A stretch of 30,604 bases of DNA. It comes from an uncultured Odoribacter sp. (lineage in GTDB: Bacteria > Bacteroidota > Bacteroidia > Bacteroidales > Marinifilaceae). Location of the stretch: NCBI GenBank assembly GCA_910578985.1, contig CAJTSF010000028.1, forward strand, positions 1 to 30,604, read 5' to 3'. Below are positions 21,736 through 30,120 of the stretch, in pieces (position 1 is the stretch's first letter; every line of letters starts with the position of its first letter). The position numbers and the translations under genes were made by a program. The notes below the pieces were generated by a model. That model had not been told where the DNA came from and did not search any database. It worked only from the letters and a program-made list of their open reading frames with translations.

Positions 21736-23432
21736 ATGGAACGTATCTACCCTTTTGATTTCGCCTTATCCGGCATAACCGTAGAATTCATCGCCATTAC
21801 CGCCGCGGTCCTGTACGCCATCGGATGCGTCACGCGGCGGGATGCTTTCCGCTTTCAAGCGGCGGACGGTCGTTTGCCGCATTCGTGCTCTGGCACAGCG
21901 GACGGCTTATACTGTCAGTTTCCTGCCCGAATGCCTGGACACCGATACAGGCGGCGGGATGCCTGTGCGTCTATTTCTGCGCGCGGAATATCCGTGCCGA
22001 AACCTCCCTGTTCCGCCTGCTCTTCCTCGCCGGCATCTGGCAGGCGGCATGGGGCGTATGCCAGTGGCAGGGACTCCTGCCCTCCTACCACCCCTCCTTT
22101 CCCTCCACCGGAGGCTTTTTCAATCCCGCCCTGTGGGGCATATTCTGCGTGTGCAGGCTGCTGGCGGGCATTCCCTTGCATAACGCCTCCCGGACACGCC
22201 CCCTCCACATCCTGTGGGCGGCAGGCATGGCACTACTGCTCGCCGCCATCCTCCTTTCCGGCTCCCGGGCGGCATGGGTGGCACTCGCGGCGGGAATCTG
22301 CCGGGCAGGATGGACAAGCAAGGCAGGCAAAAACATACGGGCACGGCTCAACGTCCGCACTTTCCGCCCCGGCATCCGAATCCTCCTTTGCATCACGGCG
22401 GCATCCGCCGTCGGGGCTACCGCCTATGGGCTCTATGCCCTCCGCCCCGACTCCGTACAGGGACGGTTCCTCATCTGGCAGGTCATCGCCGGAAGACTTC
22501 CCGACGCCCCTCTATGCGGCCACGGAGCCTTGCAGGCGCAATACATGCCCATGCAAGCGGCATGGTTCGCGGCACATCCCGGCAGCCCGGCGTCCCTGCT
22601 TGCCGGTGAAAACGTTTACGCCTTCAACGAATTCCTGCGGGTGGCTTTCGAATCCGGGGTTATCGGACTGGCGCTCTTCGCCGGCACACTGGTCGCGGCA
22701 TTCCTCAAATCCTCCCATGCCCGCCGGACATCCCGCCACGCAGGCAACATCCTGCTGGCAATCCTCTGCTTCGGATGCTTCGGCTACCCCCTCTCTTCCG
22801 CTTCCATAACGGCAACAGCCACCCTTTCGCTGGCAGTCATGGTCAAAGACCGCCACCCGCTATTCACCATCGACCGGCAAACGGGCATTCCGCTCCGTCG
22901 TATTCTCGCCTGCATCGGCATCGCTTTCGCGGCATACGCCGCCACCGGATATGCCACCGCCAAAAGCGCTGACCGCTTCCTGGCGGAAGCCTCCCGCCGC
23001 CCCGCCCTTCTCGAAGCACCCGAAGCGGCACGCCATACCCGCCGCCTACGGGGCAACCCCGACTTCATGCTCACCTACGGAAAAATGCTCTACAACCGCC
23101 GACACTACGACGACGCCCTCCCCGTCCTGTCGCAGGCATCCCGCCTCAAACCCTCCTCCCGGCTATGGTGCGACCTGGGCGACTGCCACCGGCAACGCGG
23201 CGACCTCCCGGCGGCAGAACAGGCATACCGGCTTGCCGCCTCCATGCTGCCCGCCCGAATACTCCCCCGCTACCGCCTGTTCTGTCTCTTCCGGGACAGC
23301 GGAGCCACGGAAAAAGCCGCGGAAGAGGCAACCCGCATGCTCGACATGCCCGTCAAAGTAGTCAATTCCTCCGTCCTCCGCTATCGCCATCAGGCAAGAC
23401 TCTTTTTAAACCGACATTCATCCACACCATAA
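21736..23432 (+). CDS. O-antigen ligase/Wzy-like membrane protein with TPR tail, probable N-terminal frameshift
   Basis: The main frame (21825-23432, 535 residues) encodes a polytopic membrane protein. It has GIWQAAWGVCQWQGLLPSYH and TGGFFNPALWG, the first-loop pattern of Bacteroidota O-antigen ligase/polymerase proteins, then LLSGSRAAWVALAAG, and a large loop with GRFLIWQVIAGRLPDAPLCGHG, matching the Wzy_C family. Residues about 410-520 form TPR-like helices (YGKMLYNRRHYDDALPVLSQ onward). The frame has no convincing start: upstream, the ATG at 21736 opens a different frame with a good hydrophobic segment (GITVEFIAITAAVLYAIGC). Joining the two needs a -1 shift between about 21780 and 21880. 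This may be a real mutation, programmed, or a sequencing error. It probably joins glycan chains in the inner membrane. The lipoprotein gene 11 nt downstream is likely co-transcribed. Confidence 0.75.
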
Positions 23433-23443
23433 ACTTTACGCAC

Positions 23444-25282
23444 ATGAACAAACATTTCATCCTCGGACTATCCATACTGCTGGGAAGCGCCTGCGCTCCC
23501 CGCACTCCCATAGAAGAGGCGTTGCGCCTCAGCGGCACCAACCGTCCCCACCTGGAACAAGTGCTGCACCACTACTCCCGCCATCCGGCAGACAGCCTGA
23601 AATACCGGGCGGCGTGCTTCCTCATCGAAAACATGCCCGGACACGGCTGGTATGAAGGAACGGAACTGGACGCCTACCGCCATTGGGTGGATTCCGTGTA
23701 TGCAGGTTGGGAATATGCGCTCCGCGCCACCTTACACGACGCCTTCTTCAGACAACCGGACGGCACCGACGGGCTGATTTGGCATGAAGACATTAAAAAC
23801 CTCGACAGCTGCTTTCTGATCGCACACATCGACTCGACTTTCAGTCGCATCGCCCAACGCCCCTGGCTGAAAAAATTCTCTTTCGAACAAGTGTGCGAAC
23901 ACCTGCTGCCCTACCGAGTCGGAGATGAACGGCCACGCCTGCTCTTCGGCTTGCAGGATTCCCTCTTCGAACAAATCACACACGGATTGGGCACTAAGCA
24001 TGCCTTAACCCGATCCGCCTCCCCATCCCTATTCAAACTCTCCCCACCCTACTATGGAGAACAAAGCGTCCCACTCTTTTACAAAGGCAAAGAAATCCGA
24101 TATGAAATCGCAGGCTGCCATCCCTGGAACACGGCACGCCTCTGGCGCTCCCGCCTGCTGCTCTACCCCGCAGCCATGGACTTCAACCCCGCGTTCTCCA
24201 ACCGGGACGGAGCCCACTGCTGGACAATCCTCATCCCTGACACGATATCCGAAAACCTCTCCAAAGGCATAAATGCCTATGCCATGGGGAAAGTGTACCG
24301 CCGGACCTATTCCCGCCATCCCCGTCCGACAGCCGCCAAAGGAGAATACATACCCCCACTGTTCAAAGACCCGTTCCACCGGGACGTCACCGCCCTCTAC
24401 ACCCGGGTGCAGGACGTCGAAATCACCCCGACAACCTCCACCGCTTCGCCCCATGCCTACCTCTGCGTCTTCAACCAGATGCAATGGACACCGGTTGCCT
24501 GCGCGGAATGCCACAACGGGAAATTCGTCTTCAAAGATATGGGATGCCAGTCCGTCTACCTGCCGGTCATCTACCGGAATGAAGAGGCACTCCCCATCGC
24601 CCCTCCTTTCATCTTGGAACATGGTACGCCTCCCCATTTCCTGCAACCAGACTCCCTCCGGTCGCAACCATTGAGGCTCACACGCAAATACCCCCAGAAA
24701 ATCACCATCGGCGGGCTCAACCAATCATTCCGCCAAGCCGTGCTGAAAGCCTCCCGCACATCTGACTTCCGCCATCCCGTTCAAGTCGGAATATTTCAGG
24801 AAATTTCAGAAGAACAATGGAGCACGGCAGAAGTTCTCACCGGCAAAAAATACCGCTACTGGCGCATCCGCGCCTCCCGGGCGTTCAGTTTCGGGGAATG
24901 CCTCCTGTACACCCCCGAGGGCGACGTCGTCCGCCCCGACACCGGCAGGGAGCAGACAACCGCCTTTGATGACGACCCCATCTCTTACGCCCACTCGGAC
25001 AGCCAAGGCACATGGAACTTCGACATGGGACGTCAGGTCGCTTTGGGTAAAGTCGAATGCCTGTTGCGAAACGACGGAAACGCCGTGTGGAGCGGACACT
25101 GGTACGAACTCCTCTACCACGACGGCACCGGCTGGTGCTCCCTGGGCATCCGGGAAGCCCGGCAGCGATTCGTCGATTTCGACGACGTCCCCGGCAACGC
25201 CCTGCTCTGGTTGAGAGACCTCACCGCAGGAAAAGAAGAACGCATTTTTACATACACGGACGACCAGATGCGATTCTGGTGA
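23444..25282 (+). CDS. transglutaminase-like superfamily lipoprotein
   Basis: The real start is the ATG at 23444, giving 612 residues with a lipoprotein signal peptide (lipobox GSAC, Cys17). The open frame extends upstream but lacks sense there. An N-terminal helical segment (KYRAACFLIENMPGHGWYEG) is typical of large Bacteroidota transglutaminase-like lipoproteins. The catalytic core shows AGCHPWNTARLWR (likely Cys) and NRDGAHCWTILIP (likely His). The C-terminal part (about 470-612) is beta-rich, with YWRIRASRAFSFGE and WNFDMGRQVALGKVECLLRN, resembling a discoidin-like carbohydrate-binding fold. It is probably a membrane-anchored cysteine protease or amidase; substrate unknown. It lies 11 nt after the O-antigen ligase-like gene. 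Confidence 0.8.
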   Translation: MNKHFILGLSILLGSACAPRTPIEEALRLSGTNRPHLEQVLHHYSRHPADSLKYRAACFLIENMPGHGWYEGTELDAYRHWVDSVYAGWEYALRATLHDAFFRQPDGTDGLIWHEDIKNLDSCFLIAHIDSTFSRIAQRPWLKKFSFEQVCEHLLPYRVGDERPRLLFGLQDSLFEQITHGLGTKHALTRSASPSLFKLSPPYYGEQSVPLFYKGKEIRYEIAGCHPWNTARLWRSRLLLYPAAMDFNPAFSNRDGAHCWTILIPDTISENLSKGINAYAMGKVYRRTYSRHPRPTAAKGEYIPPLFKDPFHRDVTALYTRVQDVEITPTTSTASPHAYLCVFNQMQWTPVACAECHNGKFVFKDMGCQSVYLPVIYRNEEALPIAPPFILEHGTPPHFLQPDSLRSQPLRLTRKYPQKITIGGLNQSFRQAVLKASRTSDFRHPVQVGIFQEISEEQWSTAEVLTGKKYRYWRIRASRAFSFGECLLYTPEGDVVRPDTGREQTTAFDDDPISYAHSDSQGTWNFDMGRQVALGKVECLLRNDGNAVWSGHWYELLYHDGTGWCSLGIREARQRFVDFDDVPGNALLWLRDLTAGKEERIFTYTDDQMRFW

Positions 25283-25297
25283 AAACGCACAACAAAG

Positions 25298-25344
25298 AAA
25301 GGAGGTGTGACTATGAAATGAACTTCTCGAAAATCATTATTTAA
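25298..25344 (+). promoter_or_regulatory. strong Shine-Dalgarno with mini open frames
   Basis: AAAGGAGGTG (25298-25307) is a near-perfect Shine-Dalgarno, rare in this phylum. It precedes ATG-AAA-TGA (25313-25321) and an overlapping ATG at 25318 that encodes MNFSKIII before a stop at 25344. It may be a leader peptide or the remnant of a small peptide gene of the kind often preceded by strong ribosome sites in Bacteroidales. The lipoprotein gene at 25363 starts 18 nt later. Confidence 0.4.
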
Positions 25345-25362
25345 TTACTAAAAAATGAAGAA

Positions 25363-26943
25363 ATGAAACGAAAACTATTGATTTTAGGGGCTTTCCTGTC
25401 CTTTTTACTATCCGGTTGCAGTTATGAACTGGAACTTCCGCATCCATCGGAAGCGGAAACATTAGCCAATTTCGGCATTACCGATGCACGGCACTACTTT
25501 GAACAGAATGCCGACAACCTGGCACCACTGCGGCTCTCTCCGGAAACCAAAAGCCAGTCGGAACTTCTGTCGCATCTCGAATTGACGCCGGAATGGGACA
25601 AAGCCATGCAAAGCGGGCATAAAGGAGTCAGCCTGATTGAGGTGCCCATCCAGTCCAACAGCATCCTCCAAACATCGGAAAAATTCATCAGGAATGGAAA
25701 AGTCGTATTCCGCAAACTTTTCCCCATCACCCGCCGCCTGATTGTAGCCAGACGGAACACGGGAGAAACGGAAATGTTCGTGGCAACTATCATCCCCACA
25801 ATTGTCGGCGGAAGAAATGTGATGAAAAGTGTGGAAAATTTTCGCTATCTTGGTGGCGGCGATTTTACAGGCAAAGTATTTTGCTCCACTTTGGAAGGTG
25901 AGTTTGTAAAAGCGTTCGGATACACCGATGGACAAATGAACGGAACCTTGGCAGTCATGAAAAAGAGGCAATTGCAAGAACACGGCGAAGAAAGCTGGGC
26001 GCAGGAATATACCACCGTCAGTTTCAGCGAAGCCGTGAAAACCTCTGCATCCACCTATACCTTCGACGAAGGATGGATTGGCGGAGGAGGCAACAAATGC
26101 CCGCATGGCATGAATGAAAAAGATTGTCCGCATTGCCTGGACGAAGTTATCGTGACCGCTTGCCCGTATTGCCACATGCAAGGTGGATGTATCTGTAGCA
26201 AGTGTTTCTACTGTTTTAACCGGGAACATCAATGCACCTGTCCCAGGTGTACACGATGTTACCAAAAGATACAGGAATGCACGTGTTACTACTATCCGGA
26301 TCCGGACCCAAACCCCTATCCCGGCGGAGGCACCGGCGGCGGAGGCACTGGCGGAAGCAGTACAGGAGGAGGGAATGGTGGACAAGGAGTTCTACCTAAC
26401 GTAAACTTAACTAACGAAGAATACTTTGTCCCGTATAATCATACACATGATTGCATGAGAACAGCTATTGCAATCATGAAAAACTATGGTATTCCAACAG
26501 GTAGTTCTGCAAATGTGTATCAATTACTGTTTGAAAGAAATGGCTCTTTAGAATATTTTGATACAAAAAATTACAGAATCATATATGATAATGCTATTGC
26601 TTGTATCAATCGCCATTTAGATGCAAACCGTCCAATTATTGTAGGAGTAAATCATACTTTGGGGCGACCAATTAATGAGCATACAACCGACCATTGGATA
26701 ATTATCGCAGGAAGAGGCTATGATATAACCAAGAAACAATATTATTTTACATATATCGACACAGGAAGAAATCAAGCTTCTGTAGGCTGTGATATCATCG
26801 AAAATCGTCTTTATTATGATTCTTCAAATTACACATTAAGAGATCCTAAGGCTGGAGCCAACAACAAAGTATATGACGTTAGTCAAGTCCGCCCTAACGA
26901 TAATAAAAATTTACACGAAACTATACCACAACCCATTCCATGA
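25363..26943 (+). CDS. modular lipoprotein with Cys-rich region and C-terminal papain/C39-like domain; candidate toxin
   Basis: A 526-residue lipoprotein (lipobox LLSGC, Cys19). Residues about 25-240 form a domain I do not recognise, ending YTFDEGWIGGGG. Residues 246-308 hold 15 cysteines in CxxC-type pairs, probably binding zinc, with DEVIVTA at 260-266 in between. A Gly/Ser/Thr linker spans 320-341. The C-terminal domain (about 350-526) has the order C364 (HDCMRTAIAIMKNYG), H444 (TTDHWIIIAGRGYD) and D466 (YFTYIDTGRN), the triad pattern of papain-like/C39-like cysteine peptidases. GC content drops clearly from about 26400, so the C-terminal domain looks exchanged relative to the N-terminal part, as in polymorphic toxins. 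Four small exported proteins follow directly. Toxin function is inferred from this architecture; a housekeeping peptidase or a glutaminase/deamidase is possible. Confidence 0.7.
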   Translation: MKRKLLILGAFLSFLLSGCSYELELPHPSEAETLANFGITDARHYFEQNADNLAPLRLSPETKSQSELLSHLELTPEWDKAMQSGHKGVSLIEVPIQSNSILQTSEKFIRNGKVVFRKLFPITRRLIVARRNTGETEMFVATIIPTIVGGRNVMKSVENFRYLGGGDFTGKVFCSTLEGEFVKAFGYTDGQMNGTLAVMKKRQLQEHGEESWAQEYTTVSFSEAVKTSASTYTFDEGWIGGGGNKCPHGMNEKDCPHCLDEVIVTACPYCHMQGGCICSKCFYCFNREHQCTCPRCTRCYQKIQECTCYYYPDPDPNPYPGGGTGGGGTGGSSTGGGNGGQGVLPNVNLTNEEYFVPYNHTHDCMRTAIAIMKNYGIPTGSSANVYQLLFERNGSLEYFDTKNYRIIYDNAIACINRHLDANRPIIVGVNHTLGRPINEHTTDHWIIIAGRGYDITKKQYYFTYIDTGRNQASVGCDIIENRLYYDSSNYTLRDPKAGANNKVYDVSQVRPNDNKNLHETIPQPIP

Positions 26944-26974
26944 TAGTACAATTAATTTTAAAACAAAACATATT

Positions 26975-27643
26975 ATGAAACATTACTTATTACCTTTATG
27001 CCTGATTCTTCACCTCATCGCATTTGCAGATGAAGACATGAAAAATCGCCTGGAAGAAGTTCCTTCCACATCAATCCCTTTTGATTGTGTGAAAAGCATT
27101 GATTATTTCAAACCGGCTTTCGGATTCCCCTATGGAACAGATCAGCATTTCTCTTTGGAAGTGTATGATGATTTAGGACTGACACAAAAAGCAGCAGTCC
27201 CCAGTATCAATTACGCGATATTCCGGAAATTCGAACTGCAACGCAAAGAGTACACTTTGGTGGCAATAAACATGGACATTGCAGAATCCACCAAAAAAGT
27301 CTTAGTCACCTACCGCGACGGGAAATTTATCGACTACATCGAATCCGAAGTTGCCTGGTGGAATGAAAAGATGGTTTTCATAAAGCAATGGCGCATCGCT
27401 TCCAATGAGGAAATTGTCATAACCTGGCTGAAAGTGCAAAGCACTCCTCCCATATCAGCTTTCAGCGATTTCAAAAGCATAAATGCCCAACGAATCGACA
27501 TGCACTACAAAATAGATGACAACGGTAAATTCGAACTCATCAAAGAAATAAAGTACAAACCTCAACTTTATCCCAAAACCTACCTCACAGACAGAAGCAA
27601 GAATCTGTGGGAAGGGGATGAGGCACCTGTCGAAGAAAAGTAA
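26975..27643 (+). CDS. exported protein A, candidate immunity protein (first copy)
   Basis: The ATG at 26975 gives 222 residues with a signal peptide (MKHYLLPLCLILHLIAFA, then DEDMK). The open frame extends upstream into the previous gene, but the signal peptide and the duplicate at 28480 fix this start. The mature protein is mixed alpha/beta with aromatic-rich strands (FGFPYGTDQHFSLEVYDDLG; WWNEKMVFIKQWRI) and an acidic tail. I recognise no family. Its near-identical copy at 28480 differs by two residues (P to S and T to I). The exported location matches that of the lipoprotein upstream, 31 nt away. Immunity function is inferred from position and duplication only. Confidence 0.75.
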   Translation: MKHYLLPLCLILHLIAFADEDMKNRLEEVPSTSIPFDCVKSIDYFKPAFGFPYGTDQHFSLEVYDDLGLTQKAAVPSINYAIFRKFELQRKEYTLVAINMDIAESTKKVLVTYRDGKFIDYIESEVAWWNEKMVFIKQWRIASNEEIVITWLKVQSTPPISAFSDFKSINAQRIDMHYKIDDNGKFELIKEIKYKPQLYPKTYLTDRSKNLWEGDEAPVEEK

Positions 27644-27652
27644 ACCAATCAA

Positions 27653-27707
27653 AGCCAGCCTGATTTCGTCCGTGGTCAGGTCGGCTTACTACTCACTCAC
27701 TAAACCA
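27653..27707 (+). repeat. intergenic stem-loop element, copy 1
   Basis: GCCAGCCTGA (27654-27663) faces TCAGGTCGGC (27676-27685), with a partly paired stem, and is followed by the conserved tail ACTACTCACTCACTAAACC. It lies between protein A and protein B genes. Confidence 0.8.
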
Positions 27708-27720
27708 AACTCAAAACAAC

Positions 27721-28401
27721 ATGAAAACAATCATCTACACTCTCCTGCTCCTTTGCCTATTCGCCTGTAAGCTGCCTACCCAGACCAACGAAGCAATATT
27801 CAAGTACGACAACGGTGAAATTGTCACAAAACCGGAATATATCAATCCATTCTATTTCGAATACCAGGACGTCAAAAGCTACCCCGTTGAAAGTTTTACC
27901 ATTTTCTCAAAAAACAATGAACATTCTTACTCCGTCAAACTATCAAACTACCAAGGGACAGAAGGCGACGGAGGATATTACCGAAGCATCGATGTGGAAT
28001 ACAAAAACAAAAACATTCTAAGTCTTAAACAATCCGATGGATGGGACAAACTGCAAAAACACGTCAGACCATTGGCTTCCAATGACTATTTTTTAGCCCT
28101 TCCCCTTACCGACAGTTCGACAGCCCTCGTATTCGTCGGCTATCCCTACAACAGCCAACCCGAACTGCTGACCATTGTCATTCTAAACAAAGGAGAAGCC
28201 ACGTTGGTTTTCAACAAAGAAATCATGATTCGCAGCATAAAATACGACAAAGCAAACCTCTCCTTTGTCATGAACCTGCAAGATTATCCCGTTGAATACC
28301 TTGATGTTGATACGCCATGTTATACACCAAAATTTTTCAAGATTCTGTTGGACAAAGGAATTTTAAAATTTGAGGGACCTTATAACACAATAGAAGAATA
28401 A
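27721..28401 (+). CDS. exported lipoprotein B, candidate immunity protein
   Basis: A 226-residue protein with signal peptide MKTIIYTLLLLCLFAC; C16 fits a lipobox (LFAC). The mature part is beta-rich: repeated Tyr/Ser strands, a segment STALVFVGYPYNSQPELLTI, then LVFNKEIMIRSIKYD and a C-terminal GILKFEG. The same order of motifs appears in the gene at 29226, so the two are distant homologues with nearly identical signal-peptide DNA but strongly diverged mature parts. Family unknown. It is the second gene of the A-B-A'-B' array after the candidate toxin. Confidence 0.72.
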   Translation: MKTIIYTLLLLCLFACKLPTQTNEAIFKYDNGEIVTKPEYINPFYFEYQDVKSYPVESFTIFSKNNEHSYSVKLSNYQGTEGDGGYYRSIDVEYKNKNILSLKQSDGWDKLQKHVRPLASNDYFLALPLTDSSTALVFVGYPYNSQPELLTIVILNKGEATLVFNKEIMIRSIKYDKANLSFVMNLQDYPVEYLDVDTPCYTPKFFKILLDKGILKFEGPYNTIEE

Positions 28402-28412
28402 GAAAATACCCA

Positions 28413-28463
28413 AGCCAGCCTGATTTCGTCCATGTCAGGCTGGCTCCACTACTCGCTCACTAA
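28413..28463 (+). repeat. intergenic stem-loop element, copy 2
   Basis: A perfect 11-bp stem, AGCCAGCCTGA (28413-28423) with TCAGGCTGGCT (28435-28445), has an 11-nt loop and is followed by the conserved ACTACTCGCTCACTAAACC tail. Confidence 0.85.
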
Positions 28464-28479
28464 ACCAAAACATAAAATC

Positions 28480-29148
28480 ATGAAACATTACTTATTACCT
28501 TTATGCCTGATTCTTCACCTCATCGCATTTGCAGATGAAGACATGAAAAATCGCCTGGAAGAAGTTCCTTCCACATCAATCCCTTTTGATTGTGTGAAAA
28601 GCATTGATTATTTCAAACCGGCTTTCGGATTCTCCTATGGAACAGATCAGCATTTCTCTTTGGAAGTGTATGATGATTTAGGACTGACACAAAAAGCAGC
28701 AGTCCCCAGTATCAATTACGCGATATTCCGGAAATTCGAACTGCAACGCAAAGAGTACACTTTGGTGGCAATAAACATGGACATTGCAGAATCCACCAAA
28801 AAAGTCTTAGTCACCTACCGCGACGGGAAATTTATCGACTACATCGAATCCGAAGTTGCCTGGTGGAATGAAAAGATGGTTTTCATAAAGCAATGGCGCA
28901 TCGCTTCCAATGAGGAAATTGTCATAACCTGGCTGAAAGTGCAAAGCACTCCTCCCATATCAGCTTTCAGCGATTTCAAAAGCATAAATGCCCAACGAAT
29001 CGACATGCACTACAAAATAGATGACAACGGTAAATTCGAACTCATCAAAGAAATAAAGTACAAACCTCAACTTTATCCCAAAATCTACCTCACAGACAGA
29101 AGCAAGAATCTGTGGGAAGGGGATGAGGCACCTGTCGAAGAAAAGTAA
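28480..29148 (+). CDS. exported protein A', near-identical second copy
   Basis: A 222-residue duplicate of the protein encoded at 26975, with the same signal peptide and only two residue changes (P to S at the FGF-YG motif, T to I near the C-terminus). The duplication extends past the stop codon through the stem-loop element and the first 16 codons of the next gene, about 795 bp in all at an offset of 1505 bp. Such identity points to a recent duplication or ongoing gene conversion. Dosage of an immunity protein is one possible reason. The start is set by the shared signal peptide, not by the longer open frame that begins in the stem-loop. Confidence 0.75.
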   Translation: MKHYLLPLCLILHLIAFADEDMKNRLEEVPSTSIPFDCVKSIDYFKPAFGFSYGTDQHFSLEVYDDLGLTQKAAVPSINYAIFRKFELQRKEYTLVAINMDIAESTKKVLVTYRDGKFIDYIESEVAWWNEKMVFIKQWRIASNEEIVITWLKVQSTPPISAFSDFKSINAQRIDMHYKIDDNGKFELIKEIKYKPQLYPKIYLTDRSKNLWEGDEAPVEEK

Positions 29149-29157
29149 ACCAATCAA

Positions 29158-29212
29158 AGCCAGCCTGATTTCGTCCGTGGTCAGGTTGGCTTACTACTCA
29201 CTCACTAAACCA
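29158..29212 (+). repeat. intergenic stem-loop element, copy 3
   Basis: GCCAGCCTGA (29159-29168) pairs with TCAGGTTGGC (29181-29190) through one G-T pair, followed by the same ACTACTCACTCACTAAACC tail. It is part of the 795-bp duplication. Confidence 0.8.
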
Positions 29213-29225
29213 AACTCAAAACAAC

Positions 29226-29942
29226 ATGAAAACAATCATCTACACCCTCCTGCTCCTCTGCCTTTTCGCCGGGGATTTATCCGCTAAAAGCGGGAAATCC
29301 GCCACAACTATCCAGAAATTACTTTCTTCCAACTATCCATTGCCTCCTCAAGAAAGCACACCCATATTTACCATAAATAAAAACGGGGTAATTATCCCCA
29401 ATAAACGATTCATCTCTGAAGACTCGATCTCATTACCGTTCTCGACAGATAGCATCGGTTACACATCGATAAGCGACACCACCTATTCCATCAAAACCGG
29501 ACGATTCAAAAACTGGGATAACGAACCGGGAGATTTCGATGTCATCCAATTCTACAAAAACAATCAATTAATTTTTACCTATAAAGATGCAGACGGAATT
29601 GTCAAATGGAGCAACCCTGAAAACCACTACGCATATCCTTTCAATCAATATTCAGCGAATGGATACTATATGGAAGCAGACCTATCTGCATCCACCAAGA
29701 TTTTAATATTTCTCGGGCAACACTATGGAACGGATTTGTCAAAATTAATCATATTTGTTGTCACGCCTGATGAAATAAAATTGGTTTATAATCAGAAAAC
29801 AGCTATTGTTTCCATCATCAAAAACAACTCTCAATTCGCAATGGTTGTTCAATCAAATATTCCCGATGAAGAAGAAAAAGCGATATTGCATGTCATTGAA
29901 ATGGAAAAGGGAATTTTGAAATTCAAAAACAACAATGACTAA
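29226..29942 (+). CDS. exported protein B', divergent homologue of protein B
   Basis: A 238-residue protein whose signal peptide (MKTIIYTLLLLCLFAG) is nearly identical to that of protein B, but the lipobox Cys is replaced by Gly, so cleavage after LSA or nearby and a soluble periplasmic form are likely. The mature part shares the motif order with protein B (STKILIFLGQHYG; LVYNQKTAIVSIIKNN; GILKFKN at the end) at low identity. The conserved signal and the diverged body suggest diversification of the mature domain within a cassette that keeps its 5' end. Family unknown. Confidence 0.72.
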   Translation: MKTIIYTLLLLCLFAGDLSAKSGKSATTIQKLLSSNYPLPPQESTPIFTINKNGVIIPNKRFISEDSISLPFSTDSIGYTSISDTTYSIKTGRFKNWDNEPGDFDVIQFYKNNQLIFTYKDADGIVKWSNPENHYAYPFNQYSANGYYMEADLSASTKILIFLGQHYGTDLSKLIIFVVTPDEIKLVYNQKTAIVSIIKNNSQFAMVVQSNIPDEEEKAILHVIEMEKGILKFKNNND

Positions 29943-29952
29943 CTTCACATTC

Positions 29953-29978
29953 GGTTATTGTATTGGTATACAATAACC
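29953..29978 (+). terminator. stem-loop after the array, possible terminator
   Basis: GGTTATTGTAT (29953-29963) pairs perfectly with ATACAATAACC (29968-29978) around a 4-nt loop, 11 nt after the protein B' stop. There is no T-run, so termination is uncertain. Confidence 0.45.
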
Positions 29979-29980
29979 CA

Positions 29981-30031
29981 GCCGGCCTGATCTCATCCGT
30001 GGTCAGGCCGGTTTACTACTCAATCACTGAA
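29981..30031 (+). repeat. intergenic stem-loop element, copy 4
   Basis: GCCGGCCTGA (29981-29990) pairs with TCAGGCCGGT (30003-30012). Compared with copy 2, an A-T pair has become G-C, a compensatory change. The tail ACTACTCAATCACTGAAGC is diverged. Confidence 0.75.
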
Positions 30032-30120
30032 GCAAACAAAACTTTTTTTCGGATTCGCCCAAAATATTACAGAAAAAATTCTTTAATCCACTTCTCCCCG
30101 CGCCTCCGTGCGGGGGAAAC

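Noticed and set aside
21842..22809. Several overlapping open frames inside the O-antigen ligase-like gene
   Set aside because: Their translations are Pro/Ser/His/Arg-rich; only the frame ending at 23432 has membrane segments and family motifs. The first ~35 residues of the 21736 frame were kept as the probable true N-terminus.
27653..30031. The four stem-loops as ordinary intrinsic terminators
   Set aside because: No T-run follows any of them, and the conserved tail beyond the stem is not explained by termination. A role in termination cannot be fully excluded.
27653..30031. The array as a classical integron
   Set aside because: No integrase gene is in the window and the elements lack the core-site features of attC that I know; only the cassette-like layout is similar.
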